A stretch of 40,525 nucleotides of DNA from Myxococcales bacterium (GTDB lineage Bacteria; Myxococcota_A; Polyangia; Haliangiales; Haliangiaceae). A program made the position numbers and the translations under genes. The notes under the pieces were generated by a model that saw only the letters and a program-made list of their open reading frames with translations, was not told where the DNA came from and did no database searches. Shown here piece after piece: positions 24,393-33,771 of the stretch. The stretch's first letter is position 1; every line of letters starts with the position of its first letter. The stretch is taken from positions 1 to 40,525 of the forward strand of contig JAAEPE010000876.1 of assembly GCA_024222395.1 (NCBI GenBank), read 5' to 3'.

Positions 24393-26234
24393 TCAGCGTT
24401 GCTTGCGACGGTTCTTCTTCGACTTGCGTCTCGGACGCTTCTTGCGTCTCGGACGCTTCTTGCGCGCCTTCTTAGCCGGTGCGACCTCGGTGGGCGTCGC
24501 GTCGAAGTCAGGAGCGGCACCCGCAAGAGCTACTGGTACGGAAGCATCGACAGCCCCCGCATCAGGACTCGAGACACTCGCACTTGCAGCCTCTTCCCCG
24601 CCCAAGAAATGTCCCGCAAGAACAAATGCCACGACAGCCAGAGTTCCGCCGATGAGACCCATCTGGATCTTCTTCCGACGCGCCTCCGCCTCCATATCGA
24701 GGTGGCCAGCAGAGCCACCGGCGTAGCCCTGGTACTGTTCGGGGATAAGCGCCGTGGCTTGCCTCGGCTGCATCGCGTGCGAGTGAAAGACGTCGCGCTC
24801 CGTCGGCGTAACAGCTCGCGCGAGATTCGGCCGAGATTCGGCGATGGGCTCCGTCCCTGGACGTGGCGCCCCAGCCAAGGCCTGCGCCCGGCCCGGCCTT
24901 GGTAGTGCAGCATCGGGGAATGAGGCCTTTGGCGAACGAGGCTTCGGAAGGGGTGAGAGTGGGGCAGCGCCAGGCCTTGCTGCCCTCGGAATCGTGGCTG
25001 CTACCAGTTCATCGTCGTTATCCGTGGCAAGGTCGCCAGGAAGCTCGGAAATAGCTCGAGCATCCAAGGTCTCTGGTGCAGTGATTGCCCCCACGACGCC
25101 AGGCTGGCCAAGCAGTGGATTCACTCTACCAACGGTCTTCTCATCATCCAACGCATCGAGATCGAACTGTGGGCGGCTATCCCGAATCTTTGGTTCTGGA
25201 AGCGAGGTGACAAGTTGGTGCAAGCCCGAGAGGTCAGTGAGATTGAACTCCGCCGCGGTATCAATTCGGACGACCGTGCTGCCGCAGCCCTCGAAGTTAC
25301 CAGACAGGTCTTCCAGATCGGGTTGCGACGGCTCCCTGCCTTCTCGCATCACGAGGGCCGCAATCTCCGCCGCCGGATCCGCTATCTCCGTTTCGAGAGA
25401 GTAGCGATAGCTCCTGAGCACAGCGCCAAACTCGCCGGCACTTGCGAAGCGATCTTCGGGAGCTGTGCTCAGGGCCTTCATGATGATCTCCGCCATCTCT
25501 GGCGCGACATCCGGCACGTGTCCCGCGTTTGGGCGCACACGTCCTTCACGAACTTGCCGCAGGGCATCGAAGTCATCGAGGCCAGAGAAGAGCTGCTGGC
25601 CACACACGAGTTCGTAGAGCAAGAAGCCCACCGAGTAGACGTCGCTGCGGGCGTCTACGTGTTGATTAACGGCTTGCTCGGGCGAAATGTAGGCGAGCTT
25701 GCCGCGAACGCCTCCGTGGCCTGTCACCTCTTCAGCTCGCTTGGCGATACCGAAGTCTGTGAGTTTCACTTCGCCAGATTTGGAAAGCAGCACGTTGGAT
25801 GGGGAAACGTCGCGGTGCACGAGACCAAGGGAGTTGCCCGCCGCATCCTTAGAAATATGTGCGTGCTCCAGGGCCTCACAGAGTTCCGAGCCAATGTGTA
25901 ACGCCACTTCGATTGGCAAGCGTCGTCTGTCGAAGAGGTGCTGGTAGACCTTCTTGAGATCCGTCCCGTCGATGAACTCCATCACCAGGAAGTACTGACC
26001 ATCGTCGCCGAGACCGACGTCGTAGATCTGCACAATGTTGCGGTGGTGAAGCTCGGATAGGATCTTGGCTTCGGCGATCAAGAGCTCGATGAAGCGCTGA
26101 TCTTGGCTCAGGTGCGGGAGTATTCGCTTGATAGCAACGGGTTTTTCGAAGCCGCCACCAGCCGTGGCGACGCCCCGAAAGATCTCGGCCATGCCACCCA
26201 TGCCGATTCGCTCGAACAGCTCATACCGCGCCAT
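24393..26234 (-). CDS. Ser/Thr protein kinase, membrane-anchored (PknB-like)
   Basis: The protein has 613 residues. Residues 1-280 are a Hanks-type kinase with all key elements: glycine loop IGMGGMAEIF (10-19), Lys36 in AIKRI, catalytic HRDVSPSNVLL, DFGIAKRA, and APE-equivalent ISPEQ. A long Pro/Ala/Arg-rich disordered linker with Thr-Pro and Ser-Pro sites follows (about 290-520). Then comes one membrane segment (about 524-546, MGLIGGTLAVVAFVLAGHFLGG) and a short exterior tail ending in a very basic KKRPRRKKRPRR block, built from an 18-bp direct repeat in the DNA (24425-24460). Such kinases are abundant in Myxococcota. Its promoter must lie in or before the divergent gene starting at 26256. 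Confidence 0.92.
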   Translation of the reverse strand: MARYELFERIGMGGMAEIFRGVATAGGGFEKPVAIKRILPHLSQDQRFIELLIAEAKILSELHHRNIVQIYDVGLGDDGQYFLVMEFIDGTDLKKVYQHLFDRRRLPIEVALHIGSELCEALEHAHISKDAAGNSLGLVHRDVSPSNVLLSKSGEVKLTDFGIAKRAEEVTGHGGVRGKLAYISPEQAVNQHVDARSDVYSVGFLLYELVCGQQLFSGLDDFDALRQVREGRVRPNAGHVPDVAPEMAEIIMKALSTAPEDRFASAGEFGAVLRSYRYSLETEIADPAAEIAALVMREGREPSQPDLEDLSGNFEGCGSTVVRIDTAAEFNLTDLSGLHQLVTSLPEPKIRDSRPQFDLDALDDEKTVGRVNPLLGQPGVVGAITAPETLDARAISELPGDLATDNDDELVAATIPRAARPGAAPLSPLPKPRSPKASFPDAALPRPGRAQALAGAPRPGTEPIAESRPNLARAVTPTERDVFHSHAMQPRQATALIPEQYQGYAGGSAGHLDMEAEARRKKIQMGLIGGTLAVVAFVLAGHFLGGEEAASASVSSPDAGAVDASVPVALAGAAPDFDATPTEVAPAKKARKKRPRRKKRPRRKSKKNRRKQR

Positions 26235-26255
26235 TGCAGGCGGCAGGGTATCACA

Positions 26256-27389
26256 ATGACTTTGCGCACTTTGGCCGTGTATGATCTCGCTACCGTGCTC
26301 AATTCACTCGCCCCAATCATTGCCGATGCCATCGCTAGGAAGGTCACGCCGGGGGCGGTGGTGCTGGTCTCCGACGGCGGCGAAGTCTGCTTTCACCACG
26401 CATTCGGAAGACTCTCGGAGGACGGTCCGAGCACCGCACCCGATACGATTTATGATGCAGCCTCGATTACAAAGGCCGCCACCTCGGCGCTACTAATGAC
26501 CTTGGTGGCAGAGGGCAAAATCGATCTGGATACAAGGGTTGCGCCGCTACTCCCTGAGCTGCACGGGCCGGGCAAGGATCAAATTGAGGTGCGCCATCTC
26601 ATGGGGCACGCCTCTGGACTGCCGGCTCACGTACATTTCTTTGACAGGATCTGGGCGTGCGACTTGGCGGGTGCAGAGCAGCCCTGGGACGCCATCGCGA
26701 CAATGGCCGGCGCCGAGCCTCTGGCGTACGAGACCGGTACCAAGACAATCTACAGTGATCTCGGATACATACTACTTGCCAGACTCATCGAAACACTCAC
26801 GCGCCAGCGTCTAGATGTAGCGTTTGCTGATCGCATCGCCGGGCCCCTCGGCCTAGAGGACACTCAGTTCATCAACCAAAACGGGCCAGGCCACCCGGCG
26901 CCCCAGCGCATCGCCCCCACCGGTGAGGCGCCCACAGGAGTGGGGGGCAAGCGAGGCATGGTGCATGCGCAGGTCCATGATGACAATGCCCGATCGAGCG
27001 GCGGCGTCAGCGGCCACGCCGGCCTCTTCACCACCGCCCCCGACTTGGCTCGATTCGCCCAAGCCCTATGCGACGCGTATCAAGGCCGTGAGAGCTTTGT
27101 GCCCCAGGAGGTAGTACGCCGATTCTGGACAACCGCCGGGGCACCGGAGACTAGCTGGCGAATGGGCTTTGATACGCCATCTAGCACCCCGGGCATTTCC
27201 CACGCGGGCGATCACTGGCCACCGAGCGGCGTTGGGCACCTCGGCTTCACCGGCACCGCCATGTGGCTAGCTCCCGCGCACAACCGCTTCGTCATAATTC
27301 TGGCAAATCGCACCTACTACTCGTGGGAGCCGTCGGGCATCAAGGGGCTCAGGAGAGCCCTCATGCACGCAATTGGCGACGCTCTCTAG
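26256..27389 (+). CDS. Serine hydrolase, class C beta-lactamase/EstB-like
   Basis: A 377-residue cytoplasmic or peripheral enzyme with the penicillin-binding fold. The nucleophile motif is SITK (Ser70, Lys73), the Tyr motif is YSD (Tyr166), and the third motif near 328 reads HLGFTGT. Typical surrounding blocks are present (GKIDLDTRVAPLLPELHG, IEVRHLMGHASGLPAH, GGVSGHAGLFTTAPDLARFAQ). Substrates could be esters or peptides; true beta-lactamase activity is not implied. I chose the ATG at 26256: the longer frame from 26103 only reads antisense to the kinase. The two genes start 22 bp apart on opposite strands. The inverted repeat AGAAATCT...AGATTTCT (27388-27425) follows the stop. Confidence 0.85.
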   Translation: MTLRTLAVYDLATVLNSLAPIIADAIARKVTPGAVVLVSDGGEVCFHHAFGRLSEDGPSTAPDTIYDAASITKAATSALLMTLVAEGKIDLDTRVAPLLPELHGPGKDQIEVRHLMGHASGLPAHVHFFDRIWACDLAGAEQPWDAIATMAGAEPLAYETGTKTIYSDLGYILLARLIETLTRQRLDVAFADRIAGPLGLEDTQFINQNGPGHPAPQRIAPTGEAPTGVGGKRGMVHAQVHDDNARSSGGVSGHAGLFTTAPDLARFAQALCDAYQGRESFVPQEVVRRFWTTAGAPETSWRMGFDTPSSTPGISHAGDHWPPSGVGHLGFTGTAMWLAPAHNRFVIILANRTYYSWEPSGIKGLRRALMHAIGDAL

Positions 27390-27472
27390 AAATCTACTGC
27401 TGAACACGGTCGACGAGAGATTTCTGCGCGCCCGGCTTCGCCAGACACGCGCATATCGCCTACCCTGCGCGC

Positions 27473-29041
27473 GTGCCCGGTAAAACGCCCGAAGACGCTC
27501 TCACTCGCCTCTCTCGCATGGAAGGCGAGGCCCTACTCGGCGGCGGCTCAGCTCGCATCGAGAAACAGCACAAAGCCGGCAAGCTCACTGCCCGCGAACG
27601 CATCGACGCTCTACTCGACGAAGACAGCTTCTCCGAAGTGGATAAGTTCGTCACCCACCGCTGCACAGACTTCGGCATGGAAGAGCAAGCCATCCTCGGC
27701 GACGGCGTCGTCACTGGAACCGGCACGATCGAGGGCCGCACGGTATGTGTCTTTGCACAAGATTTCACCGTCTTTGGCGGCTCACTATCCGGAGCCTACG
27801 CGAGCAAGATCTGCAAAGTGATGGACCTGGCAACCAAGATTGGTGCCCCTGTGATTGGTCTCAACGACTCGGGCGGCGCCCGCATCCAAGAGGGCGTTGA
27901 ATCTCTCGCAGGCTACGCCGAAATCTTCCAGCGCAACGTGCTGTCCTCAGGCGTTGTGCCCCAGCTATCTGCGATTCTCGGTCCCTGTGCTGGAGGTGCG
28001 GTGTACTCGCCGGCCATCACCGACTTCATCTTCATGGTGGATCAAAGCTCCTACATGTTTATCACGGGGCCGGACGTCATCAAGACGGTCACCCACGAAG
28101 AGGTCACCAAGGAAGATCTCGGAGGCGCACATACCCACGCAGGGCGTTCGGGAGTGGCCCACTTTGCTTGTGAGGACGAGCTCTCATGCATACAGAAGTT
28201 GCGCGAGCTGCTCGCCTACTGCCCTACGAATAATACTGAAGATCCTCCCCGCATCGAATGCGAGGACCCGATTAACCGCGCTGACGAGGCACTCGATTCG
28301 CTGGTCCCTGTCGAGTCGAATCAACCCTACGATATGCATCAGATCATCTCCAAGGTGGTCGACAACGGAACTTTCCTCGGGGTTCAGGAGGAGTTTGCAA
28401 GGAACATCATTTGCGGCTTTGCACGTTTCGACGGTCGCTCGGTCGGCATCGTTGCAAACCAACCCTCACACCTCGCCGGTTGTCTAGACATCAACGCCTC
28501 GGTCAAGGCTGCTCGCTTCGTTCGCTTCTGCGACTGCTTCAACATTCCACTTGTCACCCTCGTCGATGTGCCTGGCTTCTTGCCCGGCATGGATCAAGAG
28601 TACGGCGGCATTATCAAACACGGCGCAAAGCTGCTCTACGCTTTTGCCGAGGCTACGGTCCCGAAGATCACTCTCATCACTCGCAAGGCTTACGGCGGGG
28701 CCTACGATGTGATGGCCTCCAAGCACATCCGAGCCGACATCAACCTCGCATACCCCGGTGCGGAAATTGCGGTCATGGGCTCAGAAGGTGCGGTCAACAT
28801 CATCTTCCGCAACCAGCTTCTAGCCATCAAGGATGAGGATGAGCGAGCGGCGAAACGCGCTGCCTTCGTTGAGGAGTACAAGGGCAACTTCGCGAATCCA
28901 TACAAGGCAGCTTCACTGGGTTACATCGACGAGATCATCAAGCCGAGTCACACCCGCCAGTCGATCGTGCGCAGCTTGCGCCTCCTCGAGAACAAGCGCC
29001 AAAGCAACCTGCCTCGCAAGCATGGCAATATTCCGTTGTAG
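27473..29041 (+). CDS. Acyl-CoA carboxylase, carboxyltransferase (beta) subunit, PccB-like
   Basis: The 522-residue subunit transfers carboxyl groups from biotin to propionyl-CoA or another acyl-CoA. The full family pattern is visible: [66 protein letters not shown] (first oxyanion site), [48 protein letters not shown] (second oxyanion site) and [21 protein letters not shown]. The start is GTG at 27473. The biotin carboxylase and biotin carrier subunits are not adjacent, as is common in this group. Propionyl-CoA is the most usual substrate of this branch, but substrate cannot be proved from sequence. Its stop codon lies inside a 20-bp-arm hairpin. Confidence 0.92.
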   Translation: MPGKTPEDALTRLSRMEGEALLGGGSARIEKQHKAGKLTARERIDALLDEDSFSEVDKFVTHRCTDFGMEEQAILGDGVVTGTGTIEGRTVCVFAQDFTVFGGSLSGAYASKICKVMDLATKIGAPVIGLNDSGGARIQEGVESLAGYAEIFQRNVLSSGVVPQLSAILGPCAGGAVYSPAITDFIFMVDQSSYMFITGPDVIKTVTHEEVTKEDLGGAHTHAGRSGVAHFACEDELSCIQKLRELLAYCPTNNTEDPPRIECEDPINRADEALDSLVPVESNQPYDMHQIISKVVDNGTFLGVQEEFARNIICGFARFDGRSVGIVANQPSHLAGCLDINASVKAARFVRFCDCFNIPLVTLVDVPGFLPGMDQEYGGIIKHGAKLLYAFAEATVPKITLITRKAYGGAYDVMASKHIRADINLAYPGAEIAVMGSEGAVNIIFRNQLLAIKDEDERAAKRAAFVEEYKGNFANPYKAASLGYIDEIIKPSHTRQSIVRSLRLLENKRQSNLPRKHGNIPL

Positions 29042-29094
29042 CTTGATGGGGCTTTGAGCCCCATCAAGCTACAACGTTTGGCGAAGCCAAACGT
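29034..29094 (+). terminator. Two tandem perfect hairpins at the end of the carboxylase gene
   Basis: The first hairpin has 20-bp perfect arms (29034-29053 and 29057-29076) with a TTG loop and includes the carboxylase stop codon. The second has 9-bp perfect arms (29074-29082 and 29086-29094) with a GAA loop and shares three bases with the first. Neither is followed by a T run, so this is not a textbook terminator; it may block 3' exonucleases or act in both directions. Confidence 0.55.
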
Positions 29095-29124
29095 ACGGTT
29101 CTTCGTATCCTTTGGATGCTAGTT

Positions 29125-29152
29125 GGTGTTTTCCCAAGGAAACACCGATTTT
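29125..29152 (+). terminator. Hairpin with short T run upstream of the TPR lipoprotein gene
   Basis: GGTGTTTTCC (29125-29134) pairs with GGAAACACC (29138-29146) with one bulged T and a CAA loop, followed by GATTTT (29147-29152). It is the better candidate for an intrinsic terminator in this gap and lies 27 bp before the next start codon. Confidence 0.4.
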
Positions 29153-29179
29153 GTCCGCGTACTCTAATACACTCTCCCT

Positions 29180-30871
29180 ATGTTTCGTGTCGGGCTCTTC
29201 CTTCTACTGCTTGCGCTTCTTTCCTGTGGTGGGACGGCTAAGAAGAGTACTGTGGCTCCGGAACCTGTGGCGCTATCGGGGGATGCGTATGCGCACTATC
29301 TCCGCGGACAGCTTGCGCACTTTCAGGGCGATTATCGGCTTGCGGAGACGGAGCTTGCGGAGGCTAAGCGCTTTGCCCCCGACCAGGCTCCAATTGTTCG
29401 AGCTCTGGCAGAGGCGCACTACAATGCGGGCGATCGCAAAGCTGCCGAGGCCGAGATGCGTTGGGCATTGCAGCAATGGCCGCGGGATGCAAGGGTTTGG
29501 CTCCAGAGTGGGATGCTGCAGCTCAGCGCTCGTGACTTCTCGGCAGCCGCTCGCTCGTTTAAGACGGCGATCGCCCTGGGGGCCCGTTCCGAAGAGGCCT
29601 GTCTCTCGCATGCCCATGCACTAGTTGAGTCCGGCCAAAGCAAGGCAGCAAAATCCGTGTACCGAAAGCTCATTGGCAGGGAGGAAGGTTCGGCCGAGAG
29701 CCACTACCAACTCGCTGTACTGCTTCACGGAGAAGGGCGATACGAGGCGGCGGGCAAGCATGCCGAGAAGACCACAATCCAAACTCCCTATGATCTGCGA
29801 GCATGGGCTCTCCTCGCCGACGCTCTGCGTGCGCAAGGTCTGATAGACGAGTCAGGCGATGCTCTCCGCCGCCCCTTTGATCGCAGCCGGGGCAACGCCA
29901 ATATTGGCAAGCAGCTCTTTGTCGAGCTGCTCGACCTGGGAGCGAGAGATCACGCACTGGCCAGCGTCGCCATTCTCGATCGAGACGACCTTCCTGCTGA
30001 TACACGCATTGGTATGGGCCACTGGCTCCTGCGCGCGGGCGACTTCGAGGGGGCACTCGCAATCGCCGATAGGCTGGCTGGTCCCAAGCCTCTGACGATC
30101 GCGATTAGCGAGCTACGTGCGCGGGCACTGCGAGCTCTGCACCGCGATGACGAGGCAATCGCACAACTGGGCGCTACCCTCGCAAGGGAAGAGAACAATG
30201 CACTCATGCGCGCAATGCTCGCCCGTGCGCTGGCCGATACCGGCAACATAGAGCGAGCGCGCACCGTTGTCGCGCATGGGCTTGAGGCGCGGCCCGACAA
30301 TCCCGATCTGATCATGGCTAATGCCGCGGTGGAGGAAGCGGCAGGCGACGCTGAGAGAGCCAGAGAAATTCTCAGCGCAGCAGTAGCCAGACACCCCAGT
30401 GCTCAGCGCCCACTCTTTGCACTCGCCGAACTCGAAACTCGGAGCGGAGACAACCATAGGGCCATCGCCACGATAACGCCCATGCTTCGCGCCACCCCCC
30501 GTAGCTACGCCGCCCTCAACTACATTGGCTACACTCTGATCTCTGATATCAGCATGCGCACCCGCTCCAAGGACATGCTCTTGCGCGCCCTCGAGCTCGC
30601 TCCCGACTCGGCCTTTGTTCTCGATAGCTACGGCTGGTTCTTGATGCAGACCGGCAAACACTCAGAAGCCGCGCCTCTAATCGAGCGCGCGGTTCGCCTC
30701 ACCCCTGCAGAGCCCGAACTCCTCGCTCATCTGGCAGAACTCAGATGGATTGAGGGACGCCGAGGCGAAGCGAAAGAGCTGCTCAAGCGCGCCCGAAACC
30801 TCGCCCTGACAAAGCACGCCCAAGGCGTCGTCGACCAGGTGCGAAGTCGGTTGACGCAAGAAACACAGTAA
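29180..30871 (+). CDS. TPR-repeat lipoprotein
   Basis: The protein has 563 residues. The N-terminus MFRVGLFLLLLALLSCGG is a lipoprotein signal with lipobox LLSC (Cys16). The rest is a chain of tetratricopeptide repeats, seen as repeated A...G.Y..A...... patterns (for example YLRGQLAHFQGDYRLAETELAEA, YNAGDRKAAEAEMRWALQQWP, YGWFLMQTGKHSEAAPLIERAVRL). It should be a scaffold on the periplasmic face of an envelope membrane. It heads the long plus-strand gene run. The 82-bp gap to the next lipoprotein leaves room for a separate promoter. The partner is unknown. Confidence 0.82.
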   Translation: MFRVGLFLLLLALLSCGGTAKKSTVAPEPVALSGDAYAHYLRGQLAHFQGDYRLAETELAEAKRFAPDQAPIVRALAEAHYNAGDRKAAEAEMRWALQQWPRDARVWLQSGMLQLSARDFSAAARSFKTAIALGARSEEACLSHAHALVESGQSKAAKSVYRKLIGREEGSAESHYQLAVLLHGEGRYEAAGKHAEKTTIQTPYDLRAWALLADALRAQGLIDESGDALRRPFDRSRGNANIGKQLFVELLDLGARDHALASVAILDRDDLPADTRIGMGHWLLRAGDFEGALAIADRLAGPKPLTIAISELRARALRALHRDDEAIAQLGATLAREENNALMRAMLARALADTGNIERARTVVAHGLEARPDNPDLIMANAAVEEAAGDAERAREILSAAVARHPSAQRPLFALAELETRSGDNHRAIATITPMLRATPRSYAALNYIGYTLISDISMRTRSKDMLLRALELAPDSAFVLDSYGWFLMQTGKHSEAAPLIERAVRLTPAEPELLAHLAELRWIEGRRGEAKELLKRARNLALTKHAQGVVDQVRSRLTQETQ

Positions 30872-30953
30872 GGTCAAACCAGCGCTCGTAGAAAGCTTGT
30901 GCCAACTCGTCTGGCGCCCATTCCTGCGCTTCTAGCCGTGATACCCTCGGCCC

Positions 30954-31262
30954 ATGAAAAGCCTGTGTCGCGCAACGTTGCTTGGAGCTGGCCTAACCTT
31001 CGTTTTGGCGGGTGCCGCTTCGTGTTCGAAAGCCCCGGCAGACGGCGATTGCGCCAAGCTATTTGGCCACCTTCTAGAGATGGAAGCAGCGAGTAGCACG
31101 GCGAGCGACGAGGACAAGGCAAAGCACAAGGCGAGTATGGATGCGACCCAGCGAGGCGAGTTCGTCGAGCGCTGCGAGCGCAACATCAAAGCCGCCCAGG
31201 TCACGTGCAGCCTCAAAGCAACGACCCCCGAAGAAATCGACGCCTGCGACAACAAGGGATAG
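30954..31262 (+). CDS. Small lipoprotein, 102 aa
   Basis: A 24-residue signal with lipobox GAASC (Cys24) is followed by a short helical domain with three further Cys residues (DCAKLF, ERCERN, VTCSL) and a fourth near the end (DACDNKG). Two disulfides are therefore plausible in the periplasm. Its TAG stop is immediately followed by the ATG of the AstA-like gene, so the two are coupled. I do not recognise a family. Similar small Cys-containing helical lipoproteins are common in myxobacteria. Confidence 0.7.
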   Translation: MKSLCRATLLGAGLTFVLAGAASCSKAPADGDCAKLFGHLLEMEAASSTASDEDKAKHKASMDATQRGEFVERCERNIKAAQVTCSLKATTPEEIDACDNKG

Positions 31263-32291
31263 ATGTTCGTCGTTCGTGAGTCCCGGCCAGAGGACGTCGA
31301 GGAAATCCTAGCAGTCGCCAAGCATCTCGACTCGTACAACCTTCCCTACAATAGGGAGGTCATCATCGAGATTTTGCAGCGCAGCTCCGCGTCATTCGCG
31401 GGGACAATCCCAATTGTCGAGCGCGAGTTTACATTCGTTGTAGAAGACACCGACGCCAAGCGCATTGTCGGTACTTCGATGCTCTATGCCCAGCACGGCA
31501 CCCATCACTCGCCTCACGTCTATCTCGACGTGCTGCAGGACGAGCACTATTCGGAGACCCTAGATACCTACCTTGTCCACCAGGCCCTGCGCATTGGTTA
31601 CAACTACAACGGCCCCACCGAGATAGGTGGGCTCATCGTGCTGCCCGAATTTCGGGGTCATGCCCAGTCACTGGGAAAACTCTTATCGTGTTCCCGCTTT
31701 CTCTTCATCGCCATGCACCGCGATGTGTTTCGCGACACCATTCTCTCGGAGCTTCTGCCAAGGCTCGAGGGCGACGGCACGTCTAGGCTTTGGAAGCACT
31801 ACGGCAAGCGCTTCACGGGGCTTACGTACCGCGAAGCAGATCAACTCTCAAAAGACAACAAAGAGTTCATCAAGAGCCTATTCCCTCAGGGGATGGTCTA
31901 CACCTCGCTCTTTCCAAAGGACGTGCAAGCGGAGATTGGCGAAGTCGGCCCACAGACCAAGGGGGTGGAGCGACTGCTTAGGAGGATCGGGTTCTACTAT
32001 GCCAATCAGATCGACCCTTTCGACGGCGGCCCACACTTCGAAGCCTCGACCGATACGATTACACTGGTTGCCAATGCATCGGAGGTCTCTCTAGCAAGTT
32101 CGGATACATCGCTACCCGAGCCCGAAGAACGCGAATTTCACCTAGTAGCAATGCCGCGCAATGGTGAAGACGGGTTTCGTTGCACTTGGTCTCCGCACCC
32201 TCCTTCCGACTCGCGACTTGCGCTCTCCGTCGATGTCGCAAAAGCACTGCAGGCAGAAGCGGGCGATGCGGCTTGGACCGTCCGTCTATGA
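31263..32291 (+). CDS. Arginine/ornithine N-succinyltransferase family protein (AstA-like)
   Basis: AstA enzymes transfer succinyl from succinyl-CoA to the alpha-amino group of arginine or ornithine, the first step of the AST arginine degradation pathway. The 342-residue length equals E. coli AstA (344). Shared blocks are VRESRPEDVEEILAVA at the start, IGGLIVLPEFRG, LLSCSRFLFIAMHRDVFRD, LWKHYGKRFTGLTYREADQLS, LFPQGMVYTSLFP, IGEVGPQTKGVERLLRRIGF, and IDPFDGGPHFEA. No other ast gene is near. It sits between envelope proteins and an NtrC-type regulator, so the true acceptor may differ. The start abuts the previous stop, and the stop overlaps the next ATG. Confidence 0.82.
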   Translation: MFVVRESRPEDVEEILAVAKHLDSYNLPYNREVIIEILQRSSASFAGTIPIVEREFTFVVEDTDAKRIVGTSMLYAQHGTHHSPHVYLDVLQDEHYSETLDTYLVHQALRIGYNYNGPTEIGGLIVLPEFRGHAQSLGKLLSCSRFLFIAMHRDVFRDTILSELLPRLEGDGTSRLWKHYGKRFTGLTYREADQLSKDNKEFIKSLFPQGMVYTSLFPKDVQAEIGEVGPQTKGVERLLRRIGFYYANQIDPFDGGPHFEASTDTITLVANASEVSLASSDTSLPEPEEREFHLVAMPRNGEDGFRCTWSPHPPSDSRLALSVDVAKALQAEAGDAAWTVRL

Positions 32292-32776
32292 AAGGCCCGG
32301 GCAAGTTCGGGCTGGCGATGATTGCGAGTGCGCTCGTCGCAACTGGGGTCGGTGCGCAGCCGACAAATACCGCCCCCGCGATGCCCAAACTCTCAGACTT
32401 GAATCCGGGCGAGGGCTGGGCTGAGCATGGCGTCATAGCTCCCGAGGGCGGGCAGGCTCGAGCATGGAGCGATCCGGCAGACGGGTGCCACCTGGCTTTG
32501 TTTGCCCTCCCCGCGGGCGAGAACGTAGGACTGGCTCCGATGCGAGCAAGCCTCAAGCTAGCCCTCGGCGCGGCAAAGCTCGCGACCCGTGAAGACGAAG
32601 ATGGCATTCTGCGCATCACCGGGGCAGCCGTCGACGGCCTTGTCGGCCTACACCTTGAGAGCAAGCCCAATCGTAGCGCTCAGCTCTTGGCGTGCTATTG
32701 GAATGATCGCGAGCCTGCTCGCTGCGAGGCGATCTGCCTGCGCACCCTAGATGCCTACAACAAAGATTCGAAATGA
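32288..32776 (+). CDS. Exported hypothetical protein, 162 aa
   Basis: I placed the start at ATG 32288, which overlaps the astA-like stop as ATGA; the longer frame from 32180 is rejected because it would run through the preceding gene. A signal peptide ends near VGAQ24. The mature part is small and mixed alpha/beta, with Cys in GCHLALFAL, LLACYWN, ARCEAICLRTL, suggesting disulfides. No family recognised. It is coupled at both ends (ATGA at 32773 with the next gene), so it belongs to a tightly regulated envelope operon. Confidence 0.7.
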   Translation: MKGPGKFGLAMIASALVATGVGAQPTNTAPAMPKLSDLNPGEGWAEHGVIAPEGGQARAWSDPADGCHLALFALPAGENVGLAPMRASLKLALGAAKLATREDEDGILRITGAAVDGLVGLHLESKPNRSAQLLACYWNDREPARCEAICLRTLDAYNKDSK

Positions 32777-33771
32777 TTCGCCCCGCCGTTCTCTCCTTTG
32801 CCCTTGGGCTCTTTCTCTCTTTCGCCCCAACCGGGGCAAGTGCCGAATTGGAGCCACCGAATGAAGAGGTGCGCAAACTGCCCTCAACACTCTCGATTGG
32901 CACTCCGGATGGCTGGGGTGTACTAGAAGGGCTTAGCAACACGGTTTCACAGAGCGTCTCCGAGACGAATTTCTTTGGCAAAGAAGAGCCCTTTAGCAGT
33001 GGGGCAATTGCCTATGGCCGAGCCAACCGAGGAGTGGTCTACGTTACGTGGGTAATTAGCCTTCGTAGCCAACCGGTCGCAGCCGAGAGTGTACGACTTG
33101 CATTTGACGAGCTACACCAATCGCCTTCTCTCGCAAACCATGACCCCGGATCGACACAAGAAGTCTCGTATCGTGAGCGCATCTTCGATGGCGTCGCCGA
33201 ACTACGCTTTGAATGGGCTCACATGGACAATGGCACTGTGAACATTGTTCGCGCACTGGGTTGGAAAGATGCGAACGCCCGCGTTCACCTAGCTCTTGCC
33301 GAATGCGTGCTGCAGAGCGAGAGCATCGCCGAGTCTCGCCCGCTCTGCGAAACCTCTCTTGACTCGCTAGTTCTCACCAAAGAGAGCAACCACGAGACAC
33401 TCGCATCGCTTCCTGAGCCAAAGACACTCGGACAAATGGCGCCAGCAGACTTCACGGTGCCGAAGCTTAAGACGAGCGAAGTCCTGCCGAGCGATAGCCT
33501 GGGCGCTGCGCCTGCTCAGATGGGAGAAGTCCTGTACCAAGGGCGCCCCAAGTCCAAAGAGGACAACAACAACCGCTTCGTCATTGCCATTGGGGTCTTG
33601 CTCTTGGGTATCGCCTTTTGGCTCACGACGCGCTCTACACCTGGTGCCGCGGAGGACAAAGAAGAGGGCGAGAGCGACGAGAGATCAGAAGACACTACCG
33701 AGGAAGAGCCGGAGGATTCGAACGATGAGAATATCCGGGACTTCGGTCACGACGACGAGGAGCAATCATGA
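32773..33771 (+). CDS. Exported, membrane-anchored hypothetical protein, 332 aa
   Basis: A signal peptide (VLSFALGLFLSFAPTGASA) is followed by a periplasmic domain of about 230 residues with two Cys (ECVLQSES, SRPLCETSLD). One membrane segment (RFVIAIGVLLLGIAFWLTT, about 271-289) leads to a strongly acidic cytoplasmic tail (EEGESDERSEDTTEEEPEDS...). That tail runs straight into the NtrC-type gene, coupled by ATGA at 33768. The periplasmic domain shares the idea of a stress-type DUF1795/PsbP-like fold (SIGTPDGWGVLEG near the start), but I cannot confirm it. It could pass a periplasmic signal to the next gene product. Confidence 0.68.
   Translation: MIRPAVLSFALGLFLSFAPTGASAELEPPNEEVRKLPSTLSIGTPDGWGVLEGLSNTVSQSVSETNFFGKEEPFSSGAIAYGRANRGVVYVTWVISLRSQPVAAESVRLAFDELHQSPSLANHDPGSTQEVSYRERIFDGVAELRFEWAHMDNGTVNIVRALGWKDANARVHLALAECVLQSESIAESRPLCETSLDSLVLTKESNHETLASLPEPKTLGQMAPADFTVPKLKTSEVLPSDSLGAAPAQMGEVLYQGRPKSKEDNNNRFVIAIGVLLLGIAFWLTTRSTPGAAEDKEEGESDERSEDTTEEEPEDSNDENIRDFGHDDEEQS

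Noticed and set aside
24844..25901. Two overlapping plus-strand frames of 186 and 228 codons
   Set aside because: Both are antisense to the Ser/Thr kinase gene.
29112..29624. 170-codon plus-strand frame overlapping the TPR lipoprotein
   Set aside because: It starts inside the hairpin region and reads the TPR gene out of frame; the lipobox and TPR pattern support the other frame.
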